Shown: positions 54,603-63,626 of the stretch, piece by piece
How the letters are laid out: each line of letters starts with the position of its first letter
Numbering within the stretch: the first letter of the stretch is position 1
NCBI GenBank assembly: GCA_002686835.1
Contig: NYYP01000006.1
Span: forward strand, 57,494-121,493
Source: Opitutia bacterium
GTDB lineage: Bacteria > Verrucomicrobiota > Verrucomicrobiia > Opitutales > Seribacteraceae
Reading direction: 5' to 3'
DNA length: 64,000 nt
Notes under the pieces: generated by a model
The model's input: the letters and a program-made list of their open reading frames with translations, nothing else
What the model was told of the DNA's origin: nothing
The model's database searches: none
Translations under genes and position numbers: made by a program

Positions 54603-55952
54603 TTAGTTCTCGGAACTATGTATCTCTTTAAGGGACAAATAGAATCGATAAAAAAGTGGGTCCTGCTCGCCAATTTGGATTAATATATCATCACCCATCT
54701 TTTCGAAAGAGGAGCCCAGACTTAAAACCAGTTCCCGGTTGCTAACATTTTCAATTTCTGGATCATCCGCATGCAGTTGGCGATATTCACGAATTACATC
54801 GCACTCAAATGTGGGCTCCGCTTCAGAAGGTTCCAATCCCTGCACATTGGTGATAGCTAGTTGAGAAAGGTTACCCTCCAGTCTGCCCAGTAGATTTCCA
54901 TCAAGACTATTATTTGATTCATTTTCCGATTGAGCATTCTGTTCTGCTAATTCTATCGGGCGAAAGAACTCCAAACTGTTGAGAATGTATGAAATGGTAT
55001 TTGAAGAAAGAGCCATATTTTCAAGTTCTGAATCCTCAAAGATAAGACCTGAAAGCCGGGCATGGTAAATATTATCATTTTCACGGTTCAATCGGGCTCT
55101 TTGAATTAAGGAATCATCTATTTGCTTATCTGTTTTACCCTTGCTTATAATACCCATGAACCAAGAAGACTCGGAGGTATCCAAGGCTACTTCTTCGCTT
55201 GGGTTTTTGACAATTAGGGCAGTTAATAGATTGCTTTCATTCCGAGCTGCATCTGCGATTGTCTTAACTGCCTTTCCTTGTGCATATGCAAATACCTTTT
55301 CTGAAAAATTCGGGTACTGGGCCTTCAAAAACTTGAGCTTTGCCTGTAACTCATCCGGGGCTTGAGGGTGAAGCAAGACACATGCAATTCCATGATTGAG
55401 CAGAAAGGAGAATGCACTTTCCAGTCTGGCAAATTCAGTTTCATAAACCGCTCTTGAACCAGGCGGAATGATATGGACGAACAGTGCCTTGGAATAGCTC
55501 ACTGGTAATCCTTCCCTGCGGGCCAAGCCAAGTTCTACATCACCAGGTGTGGCTGGGCGTCTCATCCCAGGCAAAACAACACCTTCGACCATACCCAAAT
55601 CTACGATCTCAAAATTTCGGAGAGGATTTACTTGTTTGATCGCAAAGTTGAAGTATCTGTCCCGGGCAGGTCGATCAAACCTAGTAATTTTTTTTGCATA
55701 TTCAAACTCCTGTTTAAGTAAGGATAAAGGAGTGCTTCGTTGCGAGGCGATGCTGGGAGGAGTAACAAAATGGTCTAAAGGGAGTTTTTTGAGGATTGGA
55801 TTTGCTCCGGCAACCTCTGGGGTTCCCCAGGCAAATTGAAGGCGCCAATTTGCATATGGTTCCACGAGCCTGTAACTGGCTCCTTCTATCAAAAATAAGG
55901 AAAGTACAAAAACTGCAGATATTAAAATGAAATTTATGGATTTATGAATCAT
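54603..55952 (-). CDS. Membrane-anchored protein of unknown function (large, acidic)
   Basis: 449 residues, single N-terminal helix (INFILISAVFVLSLFLIEG). A central stretch HGIACVLLHPQAPDELQAKL has the flavour of an alpha/beta-hydrolase-like fold, but no nucleophile motif is seen; the C-terminal third is Glu/Asp-rich. Stop/start overlap (ATGA) with the acidic-tailed protein upstream. Last gene of the run that begins with the PaaK-like ligase. Not recognised. Confidence 0.5.
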   Translation of the reverse strand: MIHKSINFILISAVFVLSLFLIEGASYRLVEPYANWRLQFAWGTPEVAGANPILKKLPLDHFVTPPSIASQRSTPLSLLKQEFEYAKKITRFDRPARDRYFNFAIKQVNPLRNFEIVDLGMVEGVVLPGMRRPATPGDVELGLARREGLPVSYSKALFVHIIPPGSRAVYETEFARLESAFSFLLNHGIACVLLHPQAPDELQAKLKFLKAQYPNFSEKVFAYAQGKAVKTIADAARNESNLLTALIVKNPSEEVALDTSESSWFMGIISKGKTDKQIDDSLIQRARLNRENDNIYHARLSGLIFEDSELENMALSSNTISYILNSLEFFRPIELAEQNAQSENESNNSLDGNLLGRLEGNLSQLAITNVQGLEPSEAEPTFECDVIREYRQLHADDPEIENVSNRELVLSLGSSFEKMGDDILIQIGEQDPLFYRFYLSLKEIHSSEN

Positions 55953-56956
55953 GCAATTTTCAAATTTTCAGAGGTTTTAGGTTCCCCGGATTTCTCCCCT
56001 TGTTCCTTTTCAGGTTCTGCTTCTGGCACCGTGTCATCCACGGAGCCCTCACCCTTCTGCGTTTCTGTTTCCGCAATAGGTTCTTCATCCCTTTCTGTTG
56101 GATTTAAGCTATCCTCCGAAGAAGAAATATCTGTATCACTTAAATCCTCAGAATTACTTTCAGTTTCTTCCTTGGACCCAGAATCCTCTTTGCTTTTACC
56201 ATCTTCTTCTCCAGTTTCTGGAAGAGGTTCCCCGTCTGCAGATTCATTCCCTTCCCCACCGGTTAGTTCATCAGAATTATCAATATCCTTATTTGAGTCA
56301 GTTTCAGAAGTTTCAGCCTGCACATCTGGATTATCTGTGGGTTGCTGGGATTCATTGCTTGTTTCTTCCTCCACCTTGGAAGATGCAGTGGTTGATGGCT
56401 TGATAGCTTCTGTTCCCTTTACATTTTGTGTGGCATTTTTTTCGTGTTTTGGACGTTTGACCCGCATGGCATACCACAACAAAAATATACCGGACAGGTA
56501 AGTAATTGCGGTTAAGCCAAAGATGGCAGATTTTTCCGATAGCTTAATCACTTCAGTTCCATTGATTAAACAAATCCAGAACAAACCAAGGATTGTAAAT
56601 AATGCAGCAGATGACAACGCACTAAGGAATCTAAACTGCAATGAGATTCTCGGTAGATAACTCAGCAAAATTAAGAACAGCGAACTAAGTCCAACACATC
56701 CAGAAATGAGTAATTTTAGAAGGTGAATTCTTTGCCCTGGATCCAGGCTGGGTGAAAATTGCAGAAAATCTGTAATGGTAAAACCGGCAAACCTGTAGTT
56801 CAAGATCACTACAATAAAGTGATCCATTTTGAACAGATTATACTCCAAAGCAGACCATAAAAAAACCAACAAGAGTAAACCGACAGTTCCGGTTGTGAAA
56901 AAAAGGCTTTTACAAAGGGCATGCATGGGCAAAATTAGTCTTGGTAAATCGTTCAA
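55949..56956 (-). CDS. Four-helix membrane protein with a long acidic, Ser/Glu-rich tail
   Basis: 335 residues at most; TTG start at 56956 preceded by GAAGGG, or ATG at 56926. Residues 1-170: four predicted helices (TTGTVGLLLLVFLWSAL, LLISGCVGLSSLFLILL, SSAALFTILGLFWICLI, ITYLSGIFLLWYAM). After a KRPKHEKN boundary the last ~160 residues are low-complexity Glu/Ser/Thr/Asp/Pro, likely disordered. Overlaps the next gene by 4 nt. Related families unrecognised; the tail may act as a flexible scaffold or linker. Confidence 0.55.
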   Translation of the reverse strand: MNDLPRLILPMHALCKSLFFTTGTVGLLLLVFLWSALEYNLFKMDHFIVVILNYRFAGFTITDFLQFSPSLDPGQRIHLLKLLISGCVGLSSLFLILLSYLPRISLQFRFLSALSSAALFTILGLFWICLINGTEVIKLSEKSAIFGLTAITYLSGIFLLWYAMRVKRPKHEKNATQNVKGTEAIKPSTTASSKVEEETSNESQQPTDNPDVQAETSETDSNKDIDNSDELTGGEGNESADGEPLPETGEEDGKSKEDSGSKEETESNSEDLSDTDISSSEDSLNPTERDEEPIAETETQKGEGSVDDTVPEAEPEKEQGEKSGEPKTSENLKIA

Positions 56957-57013
56957 AAGATTCCCTTCATGGCAAGTGAATCTTTATGATTGTAAAAATA
57001 TATCGTTAAATTC

Positions 57014-57694
57014 CTAGATTTTTGAACGAATACGCAAATGATCCCAGTACATTTTCTCTTCTGCATAGGAAAATCCCCAGACGGCACATTTTCCACTACG
57101 GATTTTTCCATCCACTACAGTACTTGACCCCAACATTGATTGCTCAGGGTCTGCTTCCCTGGAAACTTCAAGTTCTACACCTGTTTGCTCTTTGTGCGAA
57201 TTCCACTCTAGCCGAAGCTTAATTCGCATCCATTCGGTAGATGACCAGTTTACGGCAAACGCTCTTTGCCAATCATCTTCATAAAAGAGGATAATTTCCC
57301 GAGATGTTGGATTCACCCGGAACTTTAATCCCCTTATTCCCCCTAAAGCTCCGGCAAAAACATTATGCCTTCTGCTCTTAAATCCTCCCAGGCAGGAAAA
57401 AGAAAGCTCAAGGCTTTCAGCTGCGAGTCGTGGTCCAAAAAGGAATCCATGCTCGCCCACAGGAGTGCCAGACATAGCCAGGCACTTTCTGCCATCTTTC
57501 GATGTAACCTTAAATTCTCCATCCAATACAAAAAAGTCATCTGGTAATTCATCATTCCCCACTTGATCAAACTTTTCTTCGTATACTGTTTGCCATACTT
57601 GTGTATGGTCGGGCAAAGTTTCTGCCCACACACCAATGCAGACAAAGTGGTAAAGCAAAGGGATCAAAAATTGGTTCAATCTTTTTTTATTCAT
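57014..57694 (-). CDS. Secreted concanavalin-like protein
   Basis: 226 residues from ATG 57694. Signal peptide (LNQFLIPLLYHFVCIGVWA). Beta-rich domain with FDQVGNDELPDDFFVLDGEF, GLKFRVNPTSREIILFYED and EWMRIKLRLEWNSH resembling LamG/DUF1080-type sandwich folds. The start is uncertain (57706 or 57694). It overlaps the large FtsX permease stop by 8 bases. Possibly a glycan- or ligand-binding partner. Confidence 0.6.
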   Translation of the reverse strand: MNKKRLNQFLIPLLYHFVCIGVWAETLPDHTQVWQTVYEEKFDQVGNDELPDDFFVLDGEFKVTSKDGRKCLAMSGTPVGEHGFLFGPRLAAESLELSFSCLGGFKSRRHNVFAGALGGIRGLKFRVNPTSREIILFYEDDWQRAFAVNWSSTEWMRIKLRLEWNSHKEQTGVELEVSREADPEQSMLGSSTVVDGKIRSGKCAVWGFSYAEEKMYWDHLRIRSKI

Positions 57695-60600
57695 CTCGCA
57701 AAGCATCAAAGGATTGTTGTTTTAATCCAATCTGAACCGCAAGAAATAAGCTAAGATAAGAAAACGCTAATAAACTTGCCCCAAATCCTAATACACTGAT
57801 TGGGGAAAGGTTCTGTTTCTGCTCGACCATAGCCGGGATCAAGCCAAACAAACCAGCCACCAGTCCAAGAACTAAACCTGCCCAAATCACCCGCTTATTT
57901 TCATTCATGGCAATGTTTTGTAAATGTGCTAACGAAAATCCTATTGCCTCTAATATTGCCTGTTCCTGTCTGCGTTCCCATAGATTTCTTAACACAAGGA
58001 CAAATAGTCCAATCGTTCCCAAAAGTACTCCCATCCCACCCAGTGCTTGAAAAATAGATAAATAGGTATTTTCGACCATTCTAAATTGGCCCATTCGCTC
58101 GTGGGTCGACTGGACCCGTGCCCCATAATTTAACAACCTTTCTTTTAAGTGCCCCACTACGGAGTCTACCATTCCACTGCCTCCAATCCAAAATTCCTTG
58201 TAGCCTCCCTTGCTGGGAAACTTTTTTTGCCAGTCTTTTTCCGAAATATATAACCCCCCTTGCAAAAAGCTCCCCTTTATCACTGCTGCCAATTCTACCT
58301 CAAACCCTTGCCCTTCTCCATCCATATAGGTAATCCGATCTCCTATCCTTTTTTTTAAAGACCACATTAGGGTGCTCTGATCAACCGCTGCCAATAGAAC
58401 ATCAGAGTGCTCCGGTTTTTTTAATGATGTCCAATTCCCGTCGATAAAAATAAACCTGCCCTTCACTTGATCAACTGGTATGCCCAGGAGAGGAGGTTGT
58501 TTGGATTGATACAAGTTCAAACAACTTGCATCATCTCCATCCTGAGACCGCAATGGTACGATCGATACATCCTCGAAGAGATGAGTATTAAAATCAAACA
58601 GCTCACTCGCGTCCTTACTCAATAAATCATCATAGAGGGGCAAGCTCGTTTTCATGATGTAGGAGAAACCACCCGTTGCGGATTGAAAATCATTCGATTG
58701 TTCGGGCGGACTCTGCCTAAATGCACCCGCACCAACAACCAGAAATGTACCCACTGCAAGCATACCCACGACAGTCATTTTTCTTCCTCTGCGATAGTCC
58801 AAATGTAACAGTAAATCCTTCTTTTTCCTAATATCTATAGGCCCTGCAACTGCTTGGTTTCCAAAAAGCCGAATCATTCCTCCCAGCAGGACCATTGCCC
58901 CACACCCAAAGAAAGTTGGACCCGCCGGAAGATCAAAAAACCAAGAATAAAAGACGGTGCCTATTAACATTGTCCAGACCAGGATCTTTGTACCTATCCA
59001 TCCCCATTTCCGGTATTTGATCTTTGTCGGCGAGCTTGGTTTCTCGAGGAACTCACCCGCCTGGATCAATTCAATCGGCCGGCTTTTCAACTGTCTTCGA
59101 AGCACCCATAATAAGGAAACCAGTGCGACCAAAAAGGAAGCACATGTTCCAGTTATGATAGAATCCATGCTTGGCAGATAAAAGATATCGAGTTTCGAGA
59201 CTGCCCCTCCCCACGCCCCATTTAACATCCACAAAACCGCATGCCCAAAAAACCAGGACCAACCAAGGCCCATCAATGTGCCCAGCAAACAAACCAAAAT
59301 TGCTTCCACTGAGATTATTAGGTTTACTCTCCCTGGGGTGTATCCCAAAGAAAGCAACATACCAACCTGCCGGTTTCTTTGCTCTAGCGAGAATCCAAAA
59401 AGCAACGCACTTAGAGATAGCCCAGCCAGTACCACAAAGAGCCCAAAAGACAGAAAAAGCTGACTGAAGTCTACGGGGCCAGAAATGGCAGCTTCAGCAT
59501 CTTTCATTAAGTCCAATCGCTGGATACCAAAGTTTGACGGGCTTAGATTGTTGAGTAATTGCTGATTTAAATCCTCGGCCTTTTTCTCTCCATTTATTCG
59601 CAACCCGGTCAAATTCCCCCATCGGGTTCCCCACATCTCCTGTGCCGCCTGCAGGGAGAGAAATGCCTTGGGACTTCCTCGATATTCGTCCCAATAAGTC
59701 TCATCCTTTGGCCGTATCTTATGCTTGATGGGAATACCTGTATCCCATTCCCCACAATTTTCGGCATCACTGAGCCCGGGAAACCTCGGCGTCCAGTCGC
59801 TCTCCTCACCAGGGGGAATTTTTTCTGGCATGGGTAAGATTTTTCCAACCTCAAAATACCGTTTCTTTTCAATTAGTTCTCGGCGCTCACCCACCACATA
59901 ATATTCCAGACTGATCCGATCTCCCACACTCAAATTCTGGTCTTTTGCAGCCCATTGGTTTAAAGCAATTTTTGTATCCTCCCAGTCCGGCCCAAGAATC
60001 CCATCTGGATGGAGCTCCACCCCTGTTACCATCGAATAAGGAATGAGGGAGGAATTTGTATCCTCTCGCCCCTCTGGCCTGCCAATCGAATTTACCAAAT
60101 AGGTTAGCTCGCCCTGAAGGGTGGGGTTTATTTGTCTGGCTGTATGAACAACCCTGTCCGACAAAAAAACGCTCCGGCTTCGAAGATTCCATGCATTTGG
60201 GGAACGAAGCTTTTTTATTTGCAGCCCTGCATCTGCCAAAGTCCAGCAACGCTCCATTGCGTCCATCATTGGATCGATTGGTTTTTCCCCTGCTCCAACT
60301 AAGAGAAGATTCGTAAAGTCTGTCCTTTCCCCATCTGCCGAAAATGAGACAAACATATCCTCCTGAATCATGGATAACGGGACAAAAATAGTACGGACTG
60401 GTTCCATGCTTGCCCGCAAAGAAAAATTGCCCATTGCCCCATGACTGAGTTCGCCCAGATAAGGACGATTCCAGGAAACAAACCGGGCATCTCTTTCCCC
60501 GGACAAGGGTGCATCCCTTGAAAACAAGCTGGGCTCCTCTACTCGCAAGACCAAGCGGTCTCCGACCTCGGTTTCCAGCTCAGCTGCAAGATCAGGACTT

Positions 60601-61016
60601 GCCCAGTAGCCGGCAGTTATCAGGTCGGGGAGTGGTAGGGAGTCTCTGGAAAAATCAAAGAATCTTTGATCGATTCCCAGAACCGTAATGCCACTTGCAT
60701 GAGTTTTACCATCCGGGGAGGAAAGAGTCCCCATAGTCATGAGTACGGGAGCTACTTTTATGTCACTGTCAAAACCTTCAGTCTTTAGGACACGGTCGGC
60801 CAGGTCTGAATGGAAATATCCATGTCCGGATAAAAACACATGGGTGACCAAACCAATACGTTCTTTCGCTTTATAACTTAGGGTTGCACGAACAGAATCT
60901 CCAATGGTTAGTGAGCCCACCAGGATCATCGAGGCAAGAGCCAGCCCCAGACATGTGCCCAAGTGTTGCCTTCTCGAATAAGAGAGATTGGCGAAAATCA
61001 TTCGCCAGATACTCAT
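57687..61016 (-). CDS. Very large FtsX-type ABC permease (two FtsX domains)
   Basis: 1109 residues, about twice the length of LolC/LolE and similar to YbbP-type permeases. N-terminal helix (GLALASMILVGSLTIGDS), a periplasmic domain to ~530, first FtsX domain with helices near 545-660 (LFVVLAGLSLSALLFGF, LLGTLMGLGWSWFFGHAV), a middle helix pair near 690-760, another periplasmic domain and a terminal FtsX domain near 985-1095 (LGGMGVLLGTIGLFVLVL). Partner ATPase overlaps by 4 nt. Exports or extracts an unknown hydrophobic substrate such as a lipid or lipoprotein. Confidence 0.88.
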   Translation of the reverse strand: MSIWRMIFANLSYSRRQHLGTCLGLALASMILVGSLTIGDSVRATLSYKAKERIGLVTHVFLSGHGYFHSDLADRVLKTEGFDSDIKVAPVLMTMGTLSSPDGKTHASGITVLGIDQRFFDFSRDSLPLPDLITAGYWASPDLAAELETEVGDRLVLRVEEPSLFSRDAPLSGERDARFVSWNRPYLGELSHGAMGNFSLRASMEPVRTIFVPLSMIQEDMFVSFSADGERTDFTNLLLVGAGEKPIDPMMDAMERCWTLADAGLQIKKLRSPNAWNLRSRSVFLSDRVVHTARQINPTLQGELTYLVNSIGRPEGREDTNSSLIPYSMVTGVELHPDGILGPDWEDTKIALNQWAAKDQNLSVGDRISLEYYVVGERRELIEKKRYFEVGKILPMPEKIPPGEESDWTPRFPGLSDAENCGEWDTGIPIKHKIRPKDETYWDEYRGSPKAFLSLQAAQEMWGTRWGNLTGLRINGEKKAEDLNQQLLNNLSPSNFGIQRLDLMKDAEAAISGPVDFSQLFLSFGLFVVLAGLSLSALLFGFSLEQRNRQVGMLLSLGYTPGRVNLIISVEAILVCLLGTLMGLGWSWFFGHAVLWMLNGAWGGAVSKLDIFYLPSMDSIITGTCASFLVALVSLLWVLRRQLKSRPIELIQAGEFLEKPSSPTKIKYRKWGWIGTKILVWTMLIGTVFYSWFFDLPAGPTFFGCGAMVLLGGMIRLFGNQAVAGPIDIRKKKDLLLHLDYRRGRKMTVVGMLAVGTFLVVGAGAFRQSPPEQSNDFQSATGGFSYIMKTSLPLYDDLLSKDASELFDFNTHLFEDVSIVPLRSQDGDDASCLNLYQSKQPPLLGIPVDQVKGRFIFIDGNWTSLKKPEHSDVLLAAVDQSTLMWSLKKRIGDRITYMDGEGQGFEVELAAVIKGSFLQGGLYISEKDWQKKFPSKGGYKEFWIGGSGMVDSVVGHLKERLLNYGARVQSTHERMGQFRMVENTYLSIFQALGGMGVLLGTIGLFVLVLRNLWERRQEQAILEAIGFSLAHLQNIAMNENKRVIWAGLVLGLVAGLFGLIPAMVEQKQNLSPISVLGFGASLLAFSYLSLFLAVQIGLKQQSFDALRDE

Positions 61017-61708
61017 GGATCTATCGCATTAAGTTTACCATCCTGAAAAGACAGGATTTCATCCATTCTTTTTGCCTGTGTCAGAGAGTGGGTAACCACC
61101 AGCATAGTGCACCGGAATTCCTCGTTTAAACGCAGAAGTATATCCATTAAATGATCTGCATTTCCCTGGTCGAGAGCCCCGGTTGGCTCATCCGCCAATA
61201 ATAATTTTGGTCGGTTGATCAGGGCCCGGGCAACAGCCACTCTTTGTTTCTCCCCTCCCGATAATTGACTGGGCATGTGACTGGCCCGTTCTTTAAGTCC
61301 GACCTGCTCGAGCAATTGATAGGCAAGGTCCCGACCAACCGAACCGCCCGCTTCTCCATGGCCGGCAAGTGTGGGAACCATCACATTTTCATGTGCGGTA
61401 AGTGCTGGTAAAAGATGGTGAGCCTGAAAAATAAAGCCCATGGTTTGGTTGCGAAATTTTGCCGCTTCATTTGGGGACAATTGATCGACCTGATGTCCAT
61501 CAACCCAAACCTCTCCACTGGTTGGCTCATCCAATCCGCTCAATAAATTGAGCAAAGTGCTTTTTCCAGATCCGGATGGACCGATCAGTCCGATTGTTCT
61601 ACCCCTGCTTACCTGCAAACTAAGATCATTCAGAATAGGTTTGGAAAAATCTCCCGTCACGGCAGGATAAGCCTTGGTCAAATTTCTGACATCAATAAAG
61701 GGATTCAT
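61013..61708 (-). CDS. LolD-like ABC ATPase of the large FtsX exporter
   Basis: 231 residues. Walker A GPSGSGKST, signature LSGGEKQRVAVARAL, Walker B LLLADEPTGALD, switch VVTHSLTQ. Stop/start overlaps link it to the ligase upstream and the permease downstream. Energises the 1109-residue permease. Confidence 0.93.
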   Translation of the reverse strand: MNPFIDVRNLTKAYPAVTGDFSKPILNDLSLQVSRGRTIGLIGPSGSGKSTLLNLLSGLDEPTSGEVWVDGHQVDQLSPNEAAKFRNQTMGFIFQAHHLLPALTAHENVMVPTLAGHGEAGGSVGRDLAYQLLEQVGLKERASHMPSQLSGGEKQRVAVARALINRPKLLLADEPTGALDQGNADHLMDILLRLNEEFRCTMLVVTHSLTQAKRMDEILSFQDGKLNAIDP

Positions 61709-62985
61709 CTTAATTTCTCATTTTGGTTGATCCATCTGTTCGCTTTCATTTCAAACCTTGGCAAGGTTCCTGGGGGCACACACTCCACCGGAATTCTCAG
61801 TGCTAACAAATTATGAATCGCACCCCCCAAAGCATGAGCAACTGCAGTGTCGCACTCCGCCCGAATAAGAGCTTCTTTCATGCCCCGCGATTGCTTAATT
61901 CTGACCTCATACTCTTGTACCTGGGGAAAGGTTCGGACAATTCTATCGATTGCAGAAGGGTATAAATTTACTCCCCTGATAATTGCCATATCGTCCGCTC
62001 GTCCAAGCACCCCTCCCACTAAGTCAAATGTTGGGTTTCCCAGATCGTCCACTCCCCGGTTTGCCCGTGCCAAATCCCCAGTGCGATAGCGAAGCACTGG
62101 AGAACCAGTCCGTCCCAGTGGAGTCAGGACCAACTCCCCGAGTTCACCATCATCGAGCGGTTGCAAACTGTTCGGGTCAATTATCTCGGCATGATAAGAG
62201 TCCAATAATATACGCAAGCCACCCTGCCCACCTGGGGTTTCATATGCCACCGGGCCCACCTCTGTCATTCCATAATGATCAAAAAACAAAGATTTTCCTC
62301 CCCAGGCCTGGTCGATCGCCTTACGAATCTCAGGTACACTGCCCCCGCACTCTCCAGCCACAATGATTTTCTTGAGCGAATGACTTTTCAGGGATAATTG
62401 CAGTTCCTTAGCTGTTTCAATTAATCTCAGTGCATAGGTGGGTGTACAAAAAAGATACTCAGCTTCATTTTCCAAAATTGCCCGTAGCCTAGCTTCGGTG
62501 GATTGCCCACCTCCCGGAATTGCAATGCATCCTTTTTGAACCACAGCTTCGTACGCAGTCCAAAATCCAAGAAAGGGGCCAAACGAAAAAGCAAAAAAAC
62601 AACGACTTCCCTTCTCCATTCCAGCGGCTTCCATGATCCGCTTCCAATTTTCCAGCATCCATTGCCAGTCCTCCTCTGTATCCATCCAGGTGGTTGGATC
62701 ACCGGTTGTTCCACTGGTGCGGGAATAGCGAACATATTTGTCTGCGGAATAAGTAAAGTTTCTACCACCAGAGGGGCTGGATGTTCGATCAATTTCCAGT
62801 TCCTGCTTGGTGGTTAGCGGGCAGGCTCTGGTAAAGTCATCAAAATCCTTCCATGATTCCCACTCCGTCCATTTGGGAAAGCGTTCTTTTTGAAAATCAT
62901 TAGATTTACAAATGTTTTTAAAATGAGCCTGAAAACCCTTCCATCTTTGTGACTCCCAATTCTTATTGGTGTGCAAATGCTTCAT
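61705..62985 (-). CDS. Phenylacetate-CoA ligase-like adenylating enzyme
   Basis: 426 residues, PaaK family of the ANL superfamily. P-loop YSRTSGTTGDP, acceptor region FDHYGMTEVGPVAYE, LRYRTGDLA (ribose-binding Asp), R in VLGRADD, and the C-terminal FEMKANRW lysine. N-terminal segment KWTEWESWKDFDDFTRACP is family typical. It adenylates a carboxylate, then transfers it to CoA, a carrier or another nucleophile. Proximity to a LolD/FtsX exporter suggests the acyl product is exported or attached to something at the membrane; the substrate is unknown. Confidence 0.85.
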   Translation of the reverse strand: MKHLHTNKNWESQRWKGFQAHFKNICKSNDFQKERFPKWTEWESWKDFDDFTRACPLTTKQELEIDRTSSPSGGRNFTYSADKYVRYSRTSGTTGDPTTWMDTEEDWQWMLENWKRIMEAAGMEKGSRCFFAFSFGPFLGFWTAYEAVVQKGCIAIPGGGQSTEARLRAILENEAEYLFCTPTYALRLIETAKELQLSLKSHSLKKIIVAGECGGSVPEIRKAIDQAWGGKSLFFDHYGMTEVGPVAYETPGGQGGLRILLDSYHAEIIDPNSLQPLDDGELGELVLTPLGRTGSPVLRYRTGDLARANRGVDDLGNPTFDLVGGVLGRADDMAIIRGVNLYPSAIDRIVRTFPQVQEYEVRIKQSRGMKEALIRAECDTAVAHALGGAIHNLLALRIPVECVPPGTLPRFEMKANRWINQNEKLR

Positions 62986-63023
62986 TTTCTTGGTGGATGT
63001 TTAAAATCCACTACAATTTGTAA

Positions 63024-63542
63024 TCAGGAATTGGATTGTTCAACTGAAGCGGGAACAGGCTTGGGCGGCTTGGGGGCATGCTTGGTGATCATGTACCCAC
63101 CCACAGCAGCCAGGGCGATACCCAGAACAAAGGGCCAGTTCACATAAGACCAGTTCCCCTCCTTGGTCGTGCTAACCAAGGCATTGACCATAGGAGCCCC
63201 TGCAAAAATGATCGACATGATCACGGGCACATAGGCTGGACTGGGCATTTTTCCAAATGCAAGCAGCACGCCCAGTGCTCCAATGGCACCCAGAGTCCCT
63301 GCAATCAGGGACCATTGCCAACCCTTGACTGGATAGGTCCAAAACGCGATATTTCCCCCCTTTAATTTGAGGATGATCAAAGGTGCAACCACTGCGGTTA
63401 AAAAGTAAGCAAGTCCAACCCAAAGAAAAGCCATAATCCTGCCATTTTCTTTGTCTCCCATATTACTGGATCCGATGTGCATACAAACACCATAGGTTCC
63501 CCAGCAAATCACGGTTAAAAGTGCAAATTGTAAATAGTGCAT
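63024..63542 (-). CDS. Small multispan membrane protein (EamA-like)
   Basis: 172 residues from ATG 63542 (a GTG at 63551 is possible). Five to six hydrophobic segments: YLQFALLTVICWGTYGVCMH, AFLWVGLAYFLTAVVAP, LIAGTLGAIGALGVLLAFG, PVIMSIIFAGAPMVNALV, VLGIALAAVGGYMI. The rhythm is that of a DMT/EamA half-transporter; half-size EamA proteins dimerise. Thirty-eight bases upstream of the PaaK-like gene and probably the first gene of that run. Cargo unknown. Confidence 0.65.
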   Translation of the reverse strand: MHYLQFALLTVICWGTYGVCMHIGSSNMGDKENGRIMAFLWVGLAYFLTAVVAPLIILKLKGGNIAFWTYPVKGWQWSLIAGTLGAIGALGVLLAFGKMPSPAYVPVIMSIIFAGAPMVNALVSTTKEGNWSYVNWPFVLGIALAAVGGYMITKHAPKPPKPVPASVEQSNS

Positions 63543-63593
63543 AGGACACACTTTCTATCGGTAGTCACCATCAGGCAAACCGATTTTACAGAG

Positions 63594-63612
63594 TTTCCTG
63601 AAATTCAGGAAA
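63594..63612. promoter_or_regulatory. 19-bp palindrome ahead of the membrane-protein/ligase operon
   Basis: Perfect inverted repeat TTTCCTGAA (63594-63602) - A - TTCAGGAAA (63604-63612), 52 bases upstream of the ATG at 63542. Symmetry and position fit an operator for a dimeric regulator. A very short loop rules against a hairpin terminator for the upstream gene. Confidence 0.4.
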
Positions 63613-63626
63613 TGGCATGGTATGGT

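Noticed and set aside
55944-56501. A 185-residue plus-strand open frame rich in Ser and Val, opposite the acidic-tail gene
   Set aside because: It is the antisense reading of the Glu/Ser-rich tail and has no start context or homology; the minus-strand gene continues the operon frame.
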